From positions 1 through 9,987 of the forward strand of contig JAZPZL010000123.1 of NCBI GenBank assembly GCA_045544655.1: 9,987 nucleotides of DNA, read 5' to 3'. The DNA comes from RGIG5579 sp045544655 (GTDB lineage Bacteria; Bacillota; Clostridia; Oscillospirales; SIG627). The position numbers and the translations under genes were made by a program. The notes under the pieces were generated by a model that saw only the letters and a list, made by a program, of their open reading frames with translations, was not told the origin of the DNA and searched no databases. Below, in pieces: positions 1 to 7,055 of the stretch. Each line of letters begins with the position of its first letter. Positions within the stretch are counted from its first letter, which is position 1.

Positions 1-1346
1 AGGGAGAAAGCACCCTGCAAAACGGCGGAAGCTTTGAAAACACTGAGGAAACCAATATAGACGGCGCCGTATTTTCCAAGGAAGATTTGACCTTTAACGG
101 CGGCGGAAAGCTTACCGTTTTGTCAAGCGCAGGCCACGGCATCGTCTGCAAGGACGACCTTGTGTTTACAGGCGGAACTTATACCGTAAACTCCGCATTC
201 CACGGGATAGATGCCAACGATAGCGTGCGGATCTCCGGATCAACGCGGTTTACCGTTGATGCGGGAAAAGACGGGATCCACTCTGAAAACTCCGATGATG
301 CCTCCCTCGGCTTTGTTTTTATCGGGGGCGGTACGATGAATATTGAAGCTGAGGGGGATGGCATCTCTGCCGGCGCTTACGTGCAGATTGAAAACGGCAC
401 CTTTGATCTTCTTACGGGAGGAGGCAGTAAAAACGGATCTAACGCATCCTCCGAAAACTACGGGGGCTTTAAGGGAGGCGGTCGCGGTGGGATGCGGCCC
501 GGCAGCTTGCAAACCTCAATCAAAACCACTGAAGAAAGCAGTACGAGTATGAAGGGGATCAAGGCTGCCAACAGTCTTTTGATCAGCGGCGGTTCCTTTC
601 AGATCGATTCTGCCGATGACTCCGTTCATTCGGACGTATCCGTTCTCATAAACGGCGGAGCGTTTGAGATTGCATCCGGTGACGATGCCATCCACGCTGA
701 AGAAACCCTTGCGGTAACGGCAGGTACGTTCAAAATTACCGAAAGCTATGAGGGCTTGGAAGCGCTCAGCATTGACGTTAAGGGGGGAGAGTTTGAGATC
801 GTTGCAAGTGATGACGGGCTTAATGCTGCCGGCGGAACAGATTCCAGCGGGATGATCGGTGGCAGAGATGGAATGTTCGGCGGCGGTCGCGGAGGAATGG
901 GAGGCGGAATGTCCGCAGGCAACGGCAGTATTGTGATCTCCGGCGGAAAGCTTTACGTGAAAGCATCCGGTGACGGAATTGATGCAAACGGTTCGCTTGC
1001 AATAACCGGCGGATACACTGTTGTAACGGGTCCTACACGAGGCGATACCGCTACCCTTGATTACGACAGAAGCGCAACGATTACGGGTGGCACGTTTATC
1101 GGAACGGGGGCTTCCGGTATGGCACAATCCTTCAGTGATTCCGAGCAAGGCGTTGTTGCGGTCAGCGTTGGAAACCAAGGCGCAGGGACAAAGATCCTGC
1201 TAAAAGACAAAAGCGGCAAGGCAATTATCGAGTATGCTCCGGAATTGTCTTTTGAAGTCGTGATCCTCAGCAGTCCGGATATAGTCTCCGGCGAGACCTA
1301 CACGATCACGGTAGGCTCTGAATCGGAAGAATTCACGGCAAAGTAA
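1..1346 (+). CDS. Cthe_2159-type carbohydrate-binding beta-helix surface protein, 5' truncated by window
   Basis: The reading frame is open from the first bases of the window (codon phase at base 3) to the stop at 1344-1346. About 447 residues are visible and the N-terminus lies upstream. The protein is built of short repeated turns of the type GG-x-hydrophobic-x-hydrophobic-x-A-x-DGI. Examples are GKDGIHS, EGDGISA, DDSVHSD, DDAIHAE, SDDGLNA and SGDGIDANG, spaced about one helical turn apart, with ISGG/ITGG steps between them. This is the pattern of the Cthe_2159 (DUF4353) family of right-handed beta-helices, known to bind acidic plant polysaccharide and calcium. Two glycine-rich inserts (462-503 and about 849-923, with GGRGGM motifs) interrupt the helix. 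The C-terminal about 90 residues form a separate beta-rich cap ending in a GETYTITVG segment, usual for the family. The signal peptide or lipobox expected for a secreted protein would lie before the window. Substrate is not determinable. TTG at 87 is only an internal codon. Confidence 0.85.
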   Translation, partial: GESTLQNGGSFENTEETNIDGAVFSKEDLTFNGGGKLTVLSSAGHGIVCKDDLVFTGGTYTVNSAFHGIDANDSVRISGSTRFTVDAGKDGIHSENSDDASLGFVFIGGGTMNIEAEGDGISAGAYVQIENGTFDLLTGGGSKNGSNASSENYGGFKGGGRGGMRPGSLQTSIKTTEESSTSMKGIKAANSLLISGGSFQIDSADDSVHSDVSVLINGGAFEIASGDDAIHAEETLAVTAGTFKITESYEGLEALSIDVKGGEFEIVASDDGLNAAGGTDSSGMIGGRDGMFGGGRGGMGGGMSAGNGSIVISGGKLYVKASGDGIDANGSLAITGGYTVVTGPTRGDTATLDYDRSATITGGTFIGTGASGMAQSFSDSEQGVVAVSVGNQGAGTKILLKDKSGKAIIEYAPELSFEVVILSSPDIVSGETYTITVGSESEEFTAK

Positions 1347-1354
1347 TATACCGA

Positions 1355-1389
1355 TAACGGCAAAGATTTTTCTTTGCCGTTATTTTTTT
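1355..1389 (+). terminator. Rho-independent terminator of the beta-helix protein gene
   Basis: A perfect 12-bp stem pairs TAACGGCAAAGA (1355-1366) with TCTTTGCCGTTA (1371-1382). The loop is TTTT, followed by seven T. It begins 8 bases after the stop codon at 1346. Confidence 0.9.
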
Positions 1390-1433
1390 GAAGCCCTTTT
1401 TTCTTCTTTGAGAGGATATCCGCCGGAAATATA

Positions 1434-1461
1434 AAAAGGAAGCCGATTTCGGCTTCCTTTT
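1434..1461 (-). terminator. Rho-independent terminator of the acyl-CoA synthetase gene
   Basis: Inverted repeat AAAAGGAAGCCGA (1434-1446) and TCGGCTTCCTTTT (1449-1461). Read on the minus strand, the GC core is followed by a T run, immediately after the stop of the minus-strand gene at 1467. Together with the plus-strand terminator at 1355-1389 it insulates the two convergent genes from each other. Confidence 0.85.
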
Positions 1462-1466
1462 GAAGT

Positions 1467-3155
1467 TTATACTCTGCGGATCTTCTTGGTGGTGGTCTTT
1501 TCAAATTCCGTATCGCGGATCTTGATCTTGGTGACCTGCTTGTACATGGGAAGAGCGGCTGTCTGGATGCGGATATCGGTGAGAAGCTGTGCTTCGTCAG
1601 GCTCCTTCTCCATCTCCTTGACCTTATCCTTGTTCAGGAATACCTCTGCCAGAAGAACGGTCTTGTCGTTGTCGTCCTTTACGCCCTTGACGATGACCTC
1701 AGCCACGTAGGGGATGAGCATAACGTAATTTTCAATTTCTTCGGGGTAAACGTTCTTACCGTTGTCCAGAACGATCAGGTTCTTGCAACGACCGGTGATG
1801 GAGAGATAGCCTCTCTCGTCGATCTTACCCAGGTCACCGGTGTGGAACCAGCCGTCCACCATAACGCGGCGGGTCTCTTCCTCGTTCTTGTAGTAGCCGA
1901 GCATAACGGTCTTACCCTTAACGCAGATCTCACCCGTTCCGTCCTCAGCGGGATTGTCGATTCTGACCTCCAGACAGGGGAGGGGCATACCTACGGTTTC
2001 GGGATCGGCATATTTGTTGTTGCGGTTTACGCTGACCAGAGGAGAGCATTCGGTAATGCCGTAGCCCTGGCAAACGGTGATGCCTACGGTCTCAAAGAAG
2101 TTGATGACCTCGCTTCTCAGGGGAGCGGCGCCAACTACCATCAAGCGGAGATTTCCGCCGAACACCTCGTGAAGCTCCTTGAACAGCTTTCTTCTCACGT
2201 CGATGCCCAGTTTCAGGAGAAGGTTGGAGATCTTGGCACCCTTCCGGAAGGTCTCCCACTTTCCCTTTTCTTCCATATTGGCGCGGATCTTCTTGTAGAA
2301 CATTTCCAGGAAGGCGGGTACCAGGTAGATGAAGTCAGGCTGATAGGTCTTCAGATTCTTCAGAATGGCTGCCAGAGAATCGTTGATGCAGGTCACTGCG
2401 TGACGGTGCAGATAAACCAGAATGCCGACTACTGCTTCGTAGGTGTGGTGATAGGGGAGCACGGAGAGACCTACGGTGAGAATATCTGCCACCTGCAGTC
2501 CGTGATAAACCTCGCAAACCAGGTTCTTCTCGGAGAGCATAACGCCCTTTGCAATGCCGGTGGTACCGGAGGTGTAGACCAAAAGCTTGAGAGCCTCGGG
2601 ATCGGAGGAGGTCATATTGGAGGTGTACTCGGTGTAGCCCTCTGCCAGAAGCGCTCTGCCCTTTTCCATCAGCTTTTTGAAGGAAAGGAATTCGCCCTCG
2701 TCCTCTTCGCGGTCAAAGCCGATGAAATACTGAACGGAGGGAAGCTCTGCCCGCTTCTCCTGAAACAGCTTCTCAAAACGCTTGGAATAAAAGAGTACCT
2801 TTGCGTCACCGTTGGTCAATACGTAAAACATATCCTCGGGGGGCAGTTCCTTGTCTACGGGCAGGTATACGCCGCGGGAGCAAAGAACGGACAGGTAAAC
2901 GTTGATCCAGTTGTAGCTGTTTTCCGCAACGATGGAGATATGCTCCTTGTCAACGCCCAGATCGGACAAAGCGGAACCCAATGCTCTTACGTCTTCGCCG
3001 AAGGTCTTGTAGGTGACGTCAACGATCTCCTGCTTTGCGTTTCTGTAGCGGTAAGCGATCTTCTCGGGGCATTCCGTTTCTGCCTGGGTGAGAATGTCTA
3101 CGATTCTTTCGATTTTTGATACCTCGTTGAGAGGGGTTGCCTTGAATTTTGCCAT
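1467..3155 (-). CDS. Long-chain-fatty-acid--CoA ligase (AMP-forming, FadD/FAA1-like)
   Basis: Cytoplasmic ANL-superfamily enzyme. It adenylates a carboxylic acid, probably a medium- or long-chain fatty acid, with ATP and transfers the acyl group to CoA. In the 562-residue protein (ATG at 3155), the P-loop YTSGTTGIAKG is at 194-204, the YHH stretch typical of long-chain ligases at about 235-237, GYGITE at 364-369, GWFHTGDL at 435-442, the hinge region TGR at 454-456, and NGKNVYPEEIE at about 465-475. The C-terminal catalytic lysine lies in TTKKIRRV at the very end. Length is close to bacterial long-chain ligases. An ATG 15 nt upstream (3170) is possible, but its codon adjoins the AAAGGAG ribosome binding site (3161-3167), which is correctly spaced only for 3155. 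Transcribed alone from the promoter at 3191-3219, divergent to a DUF1836 regulator. Chain-length specificity cannot be read from sequence. Confidence 0.93.
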   Translation of the reverse strand: MAKFKATPLNEVSKIERIVDILTQAETECPEKIAYRYRNAKQEIVDVTYKTFGEDVRALGSALSDLGVDKEHISIVAENSYNWINVYLSVLCSRGVYLPVDKELPPEDMFYVLTNGDAKVLFYSKRFEKLFQEKRAELPSVQYFIGFDREEDEGEFLSFKKLMEKGRALLAEGYTEYTSNMTSSDPEALKLLVYTSGTTGIAKGVMLSEKNLVCEVYHGLQVADILTVGLSVLPYHHTYEAVVGILVYLHRHAVTCINDSLAAILKNLKTYQPDFIYLVPAFLEMFYKKIRANMEEKGKWETFRKGAKISNLLLKLGIDVRRKLFKELHEVFGGNLRLMVVGAAPLRSEVINFFETVGITVCQGYGITECSPLVSVNRNNKYADPETVGMPLPCLEVRIDNPAEDGTGEICVKGKTVMLGYYKNEEETRRVMVDGWFHTGDLGKIDERGYLSITGRCKNLIVLDNGKNVYPEEIENYVMLIPYVAEVIVKGVKDDNDKTVLLAEVFLNKDKVKEMEKEPDEAQLLTDIRIQTAALPMYKQVTKIKIRDTEFEKTTTKKIRRV

Positions 3156-3160
3156 AACGG

Positions 3161-3167
3161 CTCCTTT
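3161..3167 (-). promoter_or_regulatory. Ribosome binding site deciding the 3155 start
   Basis: AAAGGAG on the minus strand lies 5 nt before the ATG at 3155. It directly follows the upstream in-frame ATG (3170), which therefore cannot use it. This favours the 562-residue protein over the 567-residue form. Confidence 0.8.
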
Positions 3168-3190
3168 CATTTCATCTAGTTTTCGATACT

Positions 3191-3219
3191 ATATTATCAG
3201 TTATTGCGACCGATGTCAA
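3191..3219 (-). promoter_or_regulatory. SigmaA-type promoter of the acyl-CoA synthetase gene
   Basis: On the minus strand, a perfect -35 TTGACA (3214-3219) is followed by a 17-bp spacer and TAATAT (3191-3196), preceded by TG one base before (TGA-TAATAT, extended -10). The -10 matches the consensus in 4 of 6 positions. The predicted start is near 3184. Confidence 0.7.
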
Positions 3220-3250
3220 GATATTTTTTAGAAAAACTTTTCGTTTTCGA

Positions 3251-3269
3251 ATCTTGACTACTCCAAGAT
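3251..3269. promoter_or_regulatory. Palindrome over the regulator promoter, candidate operator
   Basis: ATCTTG (3251-3256) and CAAGAT (3264-3269) form a 6-bp inverted repeat with a 7-bp spacer. It covers the -35 box and the start of the spacer of the DUF1836 gene promoter. A third copy of the half site, CAAGAT at 3217-3222, overlaps the -35 of the divergent promoter. The position fits autorepression and co-regulation by the adjacent HTH protein; that role is inferred. Confidence 0.45.
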
Positions 3270-3282
3270 GATATGATATAAT
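3254..3282 (+). promoter_or_regulatory. SigmaA-type promoter of the DUF1836 regulator gene
   Basis: TTGACT (3254-3259), a 17-bp spacer and a perfect TATAAT (3277-3282), with an extended -10 TG at 3274-3275. The predicted transcription start is near 3289, about 36 nt before the GTG. Confidence 0.85.
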
Positions 3283-3324
3283 GCATTATAACACAGAAGA
3301 AAAAACAATGCAAGGAGAAAGATC

Positions 3325-3915
3325 GTGACGAAAGAAAAAAAGCGAAATTTTTCTTGTCCTGCCTGGACGGATTTTCCCGATATTGAGCTATATATGGATC
3401 AGGTCATCAGCGTTCTGGAGCGCTATCTTGCTCCCTTTTTTCCCGAGGAGGAAAAGTGCATCACCTCTACGATGATCAACAATTACGTAAAGCAGCGTCT
3501 GCTTCCTCCCCCCGAGAACAAGCGCTACGGGAAAAAGCATTTGTCGTATCTGTTTATGATCTCGATCCTGAAGCGCTTTATGCAGCTTTCCGATATCAGT
3601 ACCCTTTTGGATCATTTGGTGCAGGAATTGGGTGAAGAAGCCTCTTTCAATTTCTTTTCACGGGAATTGAATCTGTCCCTTGACCGTCTGTTTGCGGAGA
3701 CCGAGCGTCCCACCCTTGCCGAAAAGGGAAAGTGCGCCCGTGTGGTCCGTACCTGCTGTGACGCTTTTTCCGCTATTTTGTATGCAAAGAGCACCTTCGT
3801 TTCCGCAGCCTTTGCACCCAAGGAGCCGATGGAAGAAAAGGCGAAGGAAAAGAAGGAAAAGACCAAGGACAAAGAGAAAAAGAAAGAGAAAAAAGAAGAA
3901 AAGAAGGAAGCTTAA
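3325..3915 (+). CDS. DUF1836 domain protein, MerR-like HTH regulator with Lys/Glu-rich tail
   Basis: 196 residues. Starts at GTG, with AAGGAG at 3312-3317 and 7-nt spacing. Residues about 13-100 match the DUF1836 family of Firmicutes: an N-terminal segment with DIELYMDQV at 19-27, then TSTMINNYVKQRLLPPP at 47-63 and a helix YLFMISILKRFMQLSDI at about 75-91. The order is a winged-helix fold resembling the MerR DNA-binding domain, in which the MINNYVK segment would be the recognition region. The middle part (100-165) is helical and carries Cys138, Cys144 and Cys145. The last about 29 residues (168-196) are almost purely Lys and Glu, a probable single charged helix or disordered tail. It is divergent from the acyl-CoA synthetase and has its own promoter containing a palindrome, so autoregulation and control of the neighbour are plausible. 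The biological target and ligand of DUF1836 proteins are not known to me. Confidence 0.8.
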   Translation: MTKEKKRNFSCPAWTDFPDIELYMDQVISVLERYLAPFFPEEEKCITSTMINNYVKQRLLPPPENKRYGKKHLSYLFMISILKRFMQLSDISTLLDHLVQELGEEASFNFFSRELNLSLDRLFAETERPTLAEKGKCARVVRTCCDAFSAILYAKSTFVSAAFAPKEPMEEKAKEKKEKTKDKEKKKEKKEEKKEA

Positions 3916-3919
3916 AAAG

Positions 3920-3951
3920 AAGGGATGCCCTCCGCGAGGGCATCCCTTTTT
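3920..3951. terminator. Bidirectional terminator between convergent genes
   Basis: A perfect 13-bp stem AAGGGATGCCCTC (3920-3932) and GAGGGCATCCCTT (3936-3948) has loop CGC, with T runs on the plus side (to 3951). On the minus side a CTTTTT run corresponds to plus 3914-3919. It serves the DUF1836 gene from the left and the AEC-hisS-HAD operon from the right. Confidence 0.92.
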
Positions 3952-3965
3952 CTATGAAAAAAACT

Positions 3966-4739
3966 CTATTCTACCAGATCCTTGACGCTGTTCAGAATAT
4001 ACTTGGGTCGATAGGGGAAACGGTCGATGTCCTCCATTGAGGTGACACCGGAAAGCACCAGCACCGTATCCACGTTGGATTCGATGCCCGCGATGATATC
4101 CGTATCCATACGGTCACCGATGAAGGCGATGTCCGCACTGTGGCAATCCAGCTTTTTCAAGCCGTGGCGCAGCATCAGGGGGTTGGGCTTTCCTACGAAA
4201 TACGCCTTTCTCCCCGTGGCGATCTCAATGGGGGCGATGAGAGAGCCGGTAGCGGGCATAATTCCCCGCTCGGTGGGACCGGTGATATCCGGATTGGTTC
4301 CGATGAGCTTTGCGCCCTTGAGAACCAGGTCAATGGCCTTCTCGATCTTCTCAAAGTTGTAGGAGCGAGTCTCGCCTACCACTACGTAATCGGGATTGAC
4401 GTCGTTCATATAGATCTTGCGGTCGTAGAGTGCCTTGGTCAACGCCGCTTCGCCGATGACGTAAGCGGTGCTGTCCGGCTTTTGACTGCTTAAAAATTCC
4501 GCAGTTGCCATCGCGCTGGTGTAAAAATGGTCGGGGGAAATATCCAGTCCCATTCTCCCCAGCTTCATACTCAATTCGTGGGGCGTGCGCTCGGCACTGT
4601 TGGTCAGGAATACGAATTTTTTTCCGGAGTCGATCATCCAATTCAAAAACTCGGGGACTCCGTCCAGAATGCGGCTTCCGTGGTAGATCACGCCGTCCAT
4701 ATCACAGATAAAGCCGATTTTATTTTTAATTTGATCCAT
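3966..4739 (-). CDS. HAD-IIA family phosphatase (NagD-like)
   Basis: Soluble Mg-dependent phosphohydrolase. In the 257-residue form the motifs run in order. Motif I is DMDGV with nucleophile Asp13 and acid/base Asp15. Motif II is FLTNSAERT (Thr46-Asn47, the NagD-type TN). The C2 cap is in the middle, with GTNPDITGPTERG at 147-159. The motif III lysine is in FVGKPNP (Lys184) and motif IV is GDRMDTD at 208-214. Length is normal for the family. Members dephosphorylate sugar phosphates, nucleotides or p-nitrophenyl phosphate, and the substrate cannot be assigned here. It is the last gene of the minus-strand operon, starting within 15 nt of the hisS stop, so translation is probably coupled. Three starts are possible (GTG 4748, ATG 4742, ATG 4739). 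The weak GGTGA upstream is best spaced for 4739. The stop is followed by the bidirectional terminator. Confidence 0.88.
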   Translation of the reverse strand: MDQIKNKIGFICDMDGVIYHGSRILDGVPEFLNWMIDSGKKFVFLTNSAERTPHELSMKLGRMGLDISPDHFYTSAMATAEFLSSQKPDSTAYVIGEAALTKALYDRKIYMNDVNPDYVVVGETRSYNFEKIEKAIDLVLKGAKLIGTNPDITGPTERGIMPATGSLIAPIEIATGRKAYFVGKPNPLMLRHGLKKLDCHSADIAFIGDRMDTDIIAGIESNVDTVLVLSGVTSMEDIDRFPYRPKYILNSVKDLVE

Positions 4740-4753
4740 CATTGTCACCGATT

Positions 4754-6010
4754 TCAGTCGTTGTAGATGCGTTCGATCTTTTCAAAGCCGTCTTCCATCA
4801 AGCGGTCGATCTGGAATTTGGCGTTCTTCTTCAGAGGAAGCACGGTAACGGTCTTTCCTTCGGCGCGCAGGTCAGCGGCTTTCAGGAAGATCTCCTGCAG
4901 CTTTTCTTCGCTCATACCGCCCGCAACCAAAAAGGCGATCTTTCCGCCGTCCGTTTCTTCCTTCACGGGGTGGTCACGGAGGATGGTGATGATGCGCTCA
5001 AAGCCGATGGAGAAGCCGCAAGCGGGAACGGACTGACCGGAGAATTTGCCGATCATTTCGTCGTATCTGCCGCCGCCTGCAATGGAGAAGTTGTATTCAT
5101 CCAGCTTGACCTCGAAAATGGTGCCGGTATAGTAGCCCATACCGCGTACCAGGGTGGGATCGAACTTCAGCTTTGCCGTGCCGTCCAGAGTCTTGGAGAC
5201 GCAGGCGAGAATGGTATCCAGCCCTTCGGGAACCTTTTTGTCCAAAAATTCCTCGGAAAGGAAGGAGCAGAATTCACAAACGGAAACGCCGGAGTCGTTT
5301 TCAAAAATGGCGGTGTAGGCGTCTACAGCCTTTTCCTCCAGCCCCTCTGCGAGAAGCTCAGCCTTTACGCCCTCGGTGCCGATCTTATCCAGCTTGTCCA
5401 GGATGATGAAGACGTTTTCCAGCTTTTCCTCGGGGAAGCCCACGGAAAGCGCCATAGCGCGCAGGATCCGTCTGTCGTTGACGTGAATGGTAAAGCCGCC
5501 GATGCCGGTACCTGCCAGAAGCTTTGCCAGCATATTGCCGGTCGCACCGATCAGCTCAATCTCCGCCAGAATGGAAGCGTCTCCCAGAATATCAATATCA
5601 CACTGGGTGAACTGGCGGAATCTGCCCTTCTGAGGCTGGTCGGCACGCCATACGTTACCGATCTGCAGTGCCTTGAAGGGAGAGGGGAGGGTTGCAGAGT
5701 TTGCCGCGTAGAAGCGGGAGAGGGGCAGGGTCAGGTCGTAGCGCATACCGCTGTCGGCAAGCTCGTCACCCTTTTCCAGCGCGCGGGAAAGCGCGGCACC
5801 GCGCTTGAGTACCTTAAAGATCAGCTTTTCGTTTTCACCGCCCTGTTTGCCCGTCAGATTCTCAATATGCTCCATACAAGGAGTTTCGATCTCACGGAAG
5901 CCGAAGGCAGCGTAGGTTTCCCGAATCATGGAAAGCGCCTTTTGACGGAGCTCCATATCACGGGGCAGAAAATCGTTCATTCCCTTTACGGGGGTTTTTA
6001 CAAATCCCAT
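4754..6010 (-). CDS. hisS: Histidine--tRNA ligase, C-terminal domain shortened
   Basis: Class II aminoacyl-tRNA synthetase charging tRNA-His, 418 residues, ATG at 6010 with GGAGG 6 nt upstream. Motif 1 region is at 1-60 (KGMNDFLP at 9-16). RYDLTLPLSRFYA is at 90-102. Motif 2 is within ALQIGNVWRADQPQKGR (114-130) plus FRQF. The histidine-specific loop LVRGMGYYTGTIFE is at 287-300, motif 3 AGGGRYDEM at 311-319 and GFSIGFERI at 332-340. The His-binding RG-YYTG loop argues against the regulatory paralogue HisZ, which lacks it and the C-terminal domain. The anticodon-binding domain starts at about 357 (KIAFLVAGG), but the protein ends at ERIYND. In canonical HisRS the GEDE-type strand and roughly 30 more residues follow that point. 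The insertion between motif 2 and the His loop is somewhat longer than in E. coli HisRS. Middle gene of the AEC-hisS-HAD operon, 20 nt after the permease gene. Confidence 0.88.
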   Translation of the reverse strand: MGFVKTPVKGMNDFLPRDMELRQKALSMIRETYAAFGFREIETPCMEHIENLTGKQGGENEKLIFKVLKRGAALSRALEKGDELADSGMRYDLTLPLSRFYAANSATLPSPFKALQIGNVWRADQPQKGRFRQFTQCDIDILGDASILAEIELIGATGNMLAKLLAGTGIGGFTIHVNDRRILRAMALSVGFPEEKLENVFIILDKLDKIGTEGVKAELLAEGLEEKAVDAYTAIFENDSGVSVCEFCSFLSEEFLDKKVPEGLDTILACVSKTLDGTAKLKFDPTLVRGMGYYTGTIFEVKLDEYNFSIAGGGRYDEMIGKFSGQSVPACGFSIGFERIITILRDHPVKEETDGGKIAFLVAGGMSEEKLQEIFLKAADLRAEGKTVTVLPLKKNAKFQIDRLMEDGFEKIERIYND

Positions 6011-6030
6011 AATGTTCCTCCAAAATTAGA

Positions 6031-6987
6031 TTACAGACCGACCGTCGATACCAGGGAAAAGACGATGGGCAAGGTCAGAATAGACATCACAAAGGATACG
6101 AAGCAAAGCTTTGCATTTTCCGAAGCATCGTGACCGAAGCTTTCGGGATACACCACGGTATTCAGTCCCACGGGCAGAGCGATCGCCGCGATGGGGAGGA
6201 TCAAAAAGATGCCGTCCAGCTTGAGAAGGTGTACCACAAAAAACAGGGGAACTCCAAACAGCATGGGGATGCCTACCAGACGGATCAGGCTGTAAACGTA
6301 GGGACGAATTCCGGAGAGCAGCTTCTTTGCGCTCAGAGACCCCAAAACGATTCCTGCGGAAAGCATGGAGGCGGGGCTCATACAAGCGCCCAGTCCCGAG
6401 AGGGTATCTGTGATAAAGCCTCCGAGGGGGATCCCGGACAGACCGAGGATGATACCGCCGTAATAGCCGAACATAACGGGAGAGGTGAAGGCCTTTTTCC
6501 AGTTGATTTTTTGTCCGTCGGACATAAACAGACCGTAGCCGTAGCTGCCAAGGGCAATGTTGAAGGGGATGCAGAAAACCATAAACTGGCTCAGCACCGC
6601 TTCTCCGAATACGCCTTCGATCACGGGGTAGCCGAAGTAGCCGGTATTGGCAAAGGCGAATACGTAGGTCAGGCTTCGGGTCTCAAAATCCGTTCTGCCG
6701 ATCTTTTTTGCCAAAAAACGGGACAGACAAATGATCAAAAACAGGAGGAAGCAGGAAAGACCCAGAACCGCAAGGTTGGAGCCAAGGTTCTCTACCGTAA
6801 AGTTTTTGGGCAGGGTCTTGAGGGTATAGCAGGGGGAGAAAATGTGCGTGGTCAGGATGGAAAGCACCTGAGCCGCCTTATGCTCTGCCTTACCGCTGCG
6901 GCGCATAACGTAGCCGATGAAAATGACGGTCAGGAGAAAGGCTACCTTTTGTACCGTCAGCAGACAGACTTCTAAGTTGAATAGCAT
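6031..6987 (-). CDS. AEC (auxin efflux carrier) family permease
   Basis: 318-residue membrane protein with about ten hydrophobic segments: roughly 10-28, 40-58, 68-94, 105-125, 131-153, 170-186, 200-220, 229-254, 258-281 and 292-314. The polar loop near 155-168 splits it into two five-helix halves, as in the Mem_trans/AEC family. Family-like motifs are FANTGYFGYPV (112-122) at the crossover of the first half and LPVGLNTVVYPESFG (271-285) in the second. The start ATG at 6987 has GAGG 7 nt upstream. Bacterial AEC proteins transport organic acids such as malate and malonate; plant relatives export auxin. The substrate here is unknown. First gene of the operon, read from the promoter at 7027-7055 and divergent to the T-box operon for aryl-acid metabolism, so an aromatic acid is a possible substrate (inference only). 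Confidence 0.87.
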   Translation of the reverse strand: MLFNLEVCLLTVQKVAFLLTVIFIGYVMRRSGKAEHKAAQVLSILTTHIFSPCYTLKTLPKNFTVENLGSNLAVLGLSCFLLFLIICLSRFLAKKIGRTDFETRSLTYVFAFANTGYFGYPVIEGVFGEAVLSQFMVFCIPFNIALGSYGYGLFMSDGQKINWKKAFTSPVMFGYYGGIILGLSGIPLGGFITDTLSGLGACMSPASMLSAGIVLGSLSAKKLLSGIRPYVYSLIRLVGIPMLFGVPLFFVVHLLKLDGIFLILPIAAIALPVGLNTVVYPESFGHDASENAKLCFVSFVMSILTLPIVFSLVSTVGL

Positions 6988-7026
6988 AATGAAACCTCAA
7001 TTTACATTTTATAGCATACAACCGCT

Positions 7027-7055
7027 ATTATAAGATGAAAGTTCCTTTTTGTAAA
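7027..7055 (-). promoter_or_regulatory. Strong SigmaA-type promoter of the AEC-hisS-HAD operon
   Basis: Minus strand TTTACA (7050-7055), 17-bp spacer, perfect TATAAT (7027-7032). Predicted start near 7020, about 33 nt before the permease ATG. An inverted repeat TTCCTTT (7042-7048) and AAAGGAA (7053-7059) with 4-nt spacer overlaps the -35 box and could be an operator. Confidence 0.85.

Noticed and set aside
87..89. TTG as start of the beta-helix protein
   Set aside because: The frame is open to the window edge and the preceding codons already read as family sequence, so it is an internal leucine codon.
516..1178. 220-codon minus-strand frame opposite the beta-helix protein
   Set aside because: Antisense to a repeat-rich coding region; no domain recognised.
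1842..3119. 425-codon plus-strand frame opposite the acyl-CoA synthetase
   Set aside because: The minus-strand protein carries all ANL motifs; the antisense frame has none and no promoter or ribosome binding site of its own.
4754..6010. HisZ (ATP phosphoribosyltransferase regulatory subunit) instead of HisRS
   Set aside because: The RG-YYTG histidine-binding loop and part of an anticodon-binding domain are present, and there are no histidine biosynthesis genes nearby.
4742..6133. 463-codon open frame on the plus strand opposite hisS
   Set aside because: It is the antisense of a motif-complete hisS, has no recognisable domain or strong ribosome binding site, and reflects codon bias on the coding strand.
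6130..6975. 281-codon plus-strand frame opposite the AEC permease
   Set aside because: The translated product is hydrophilic and low-complexity with no family features, whereas the minus strand encodes a regular ten-helix permease.
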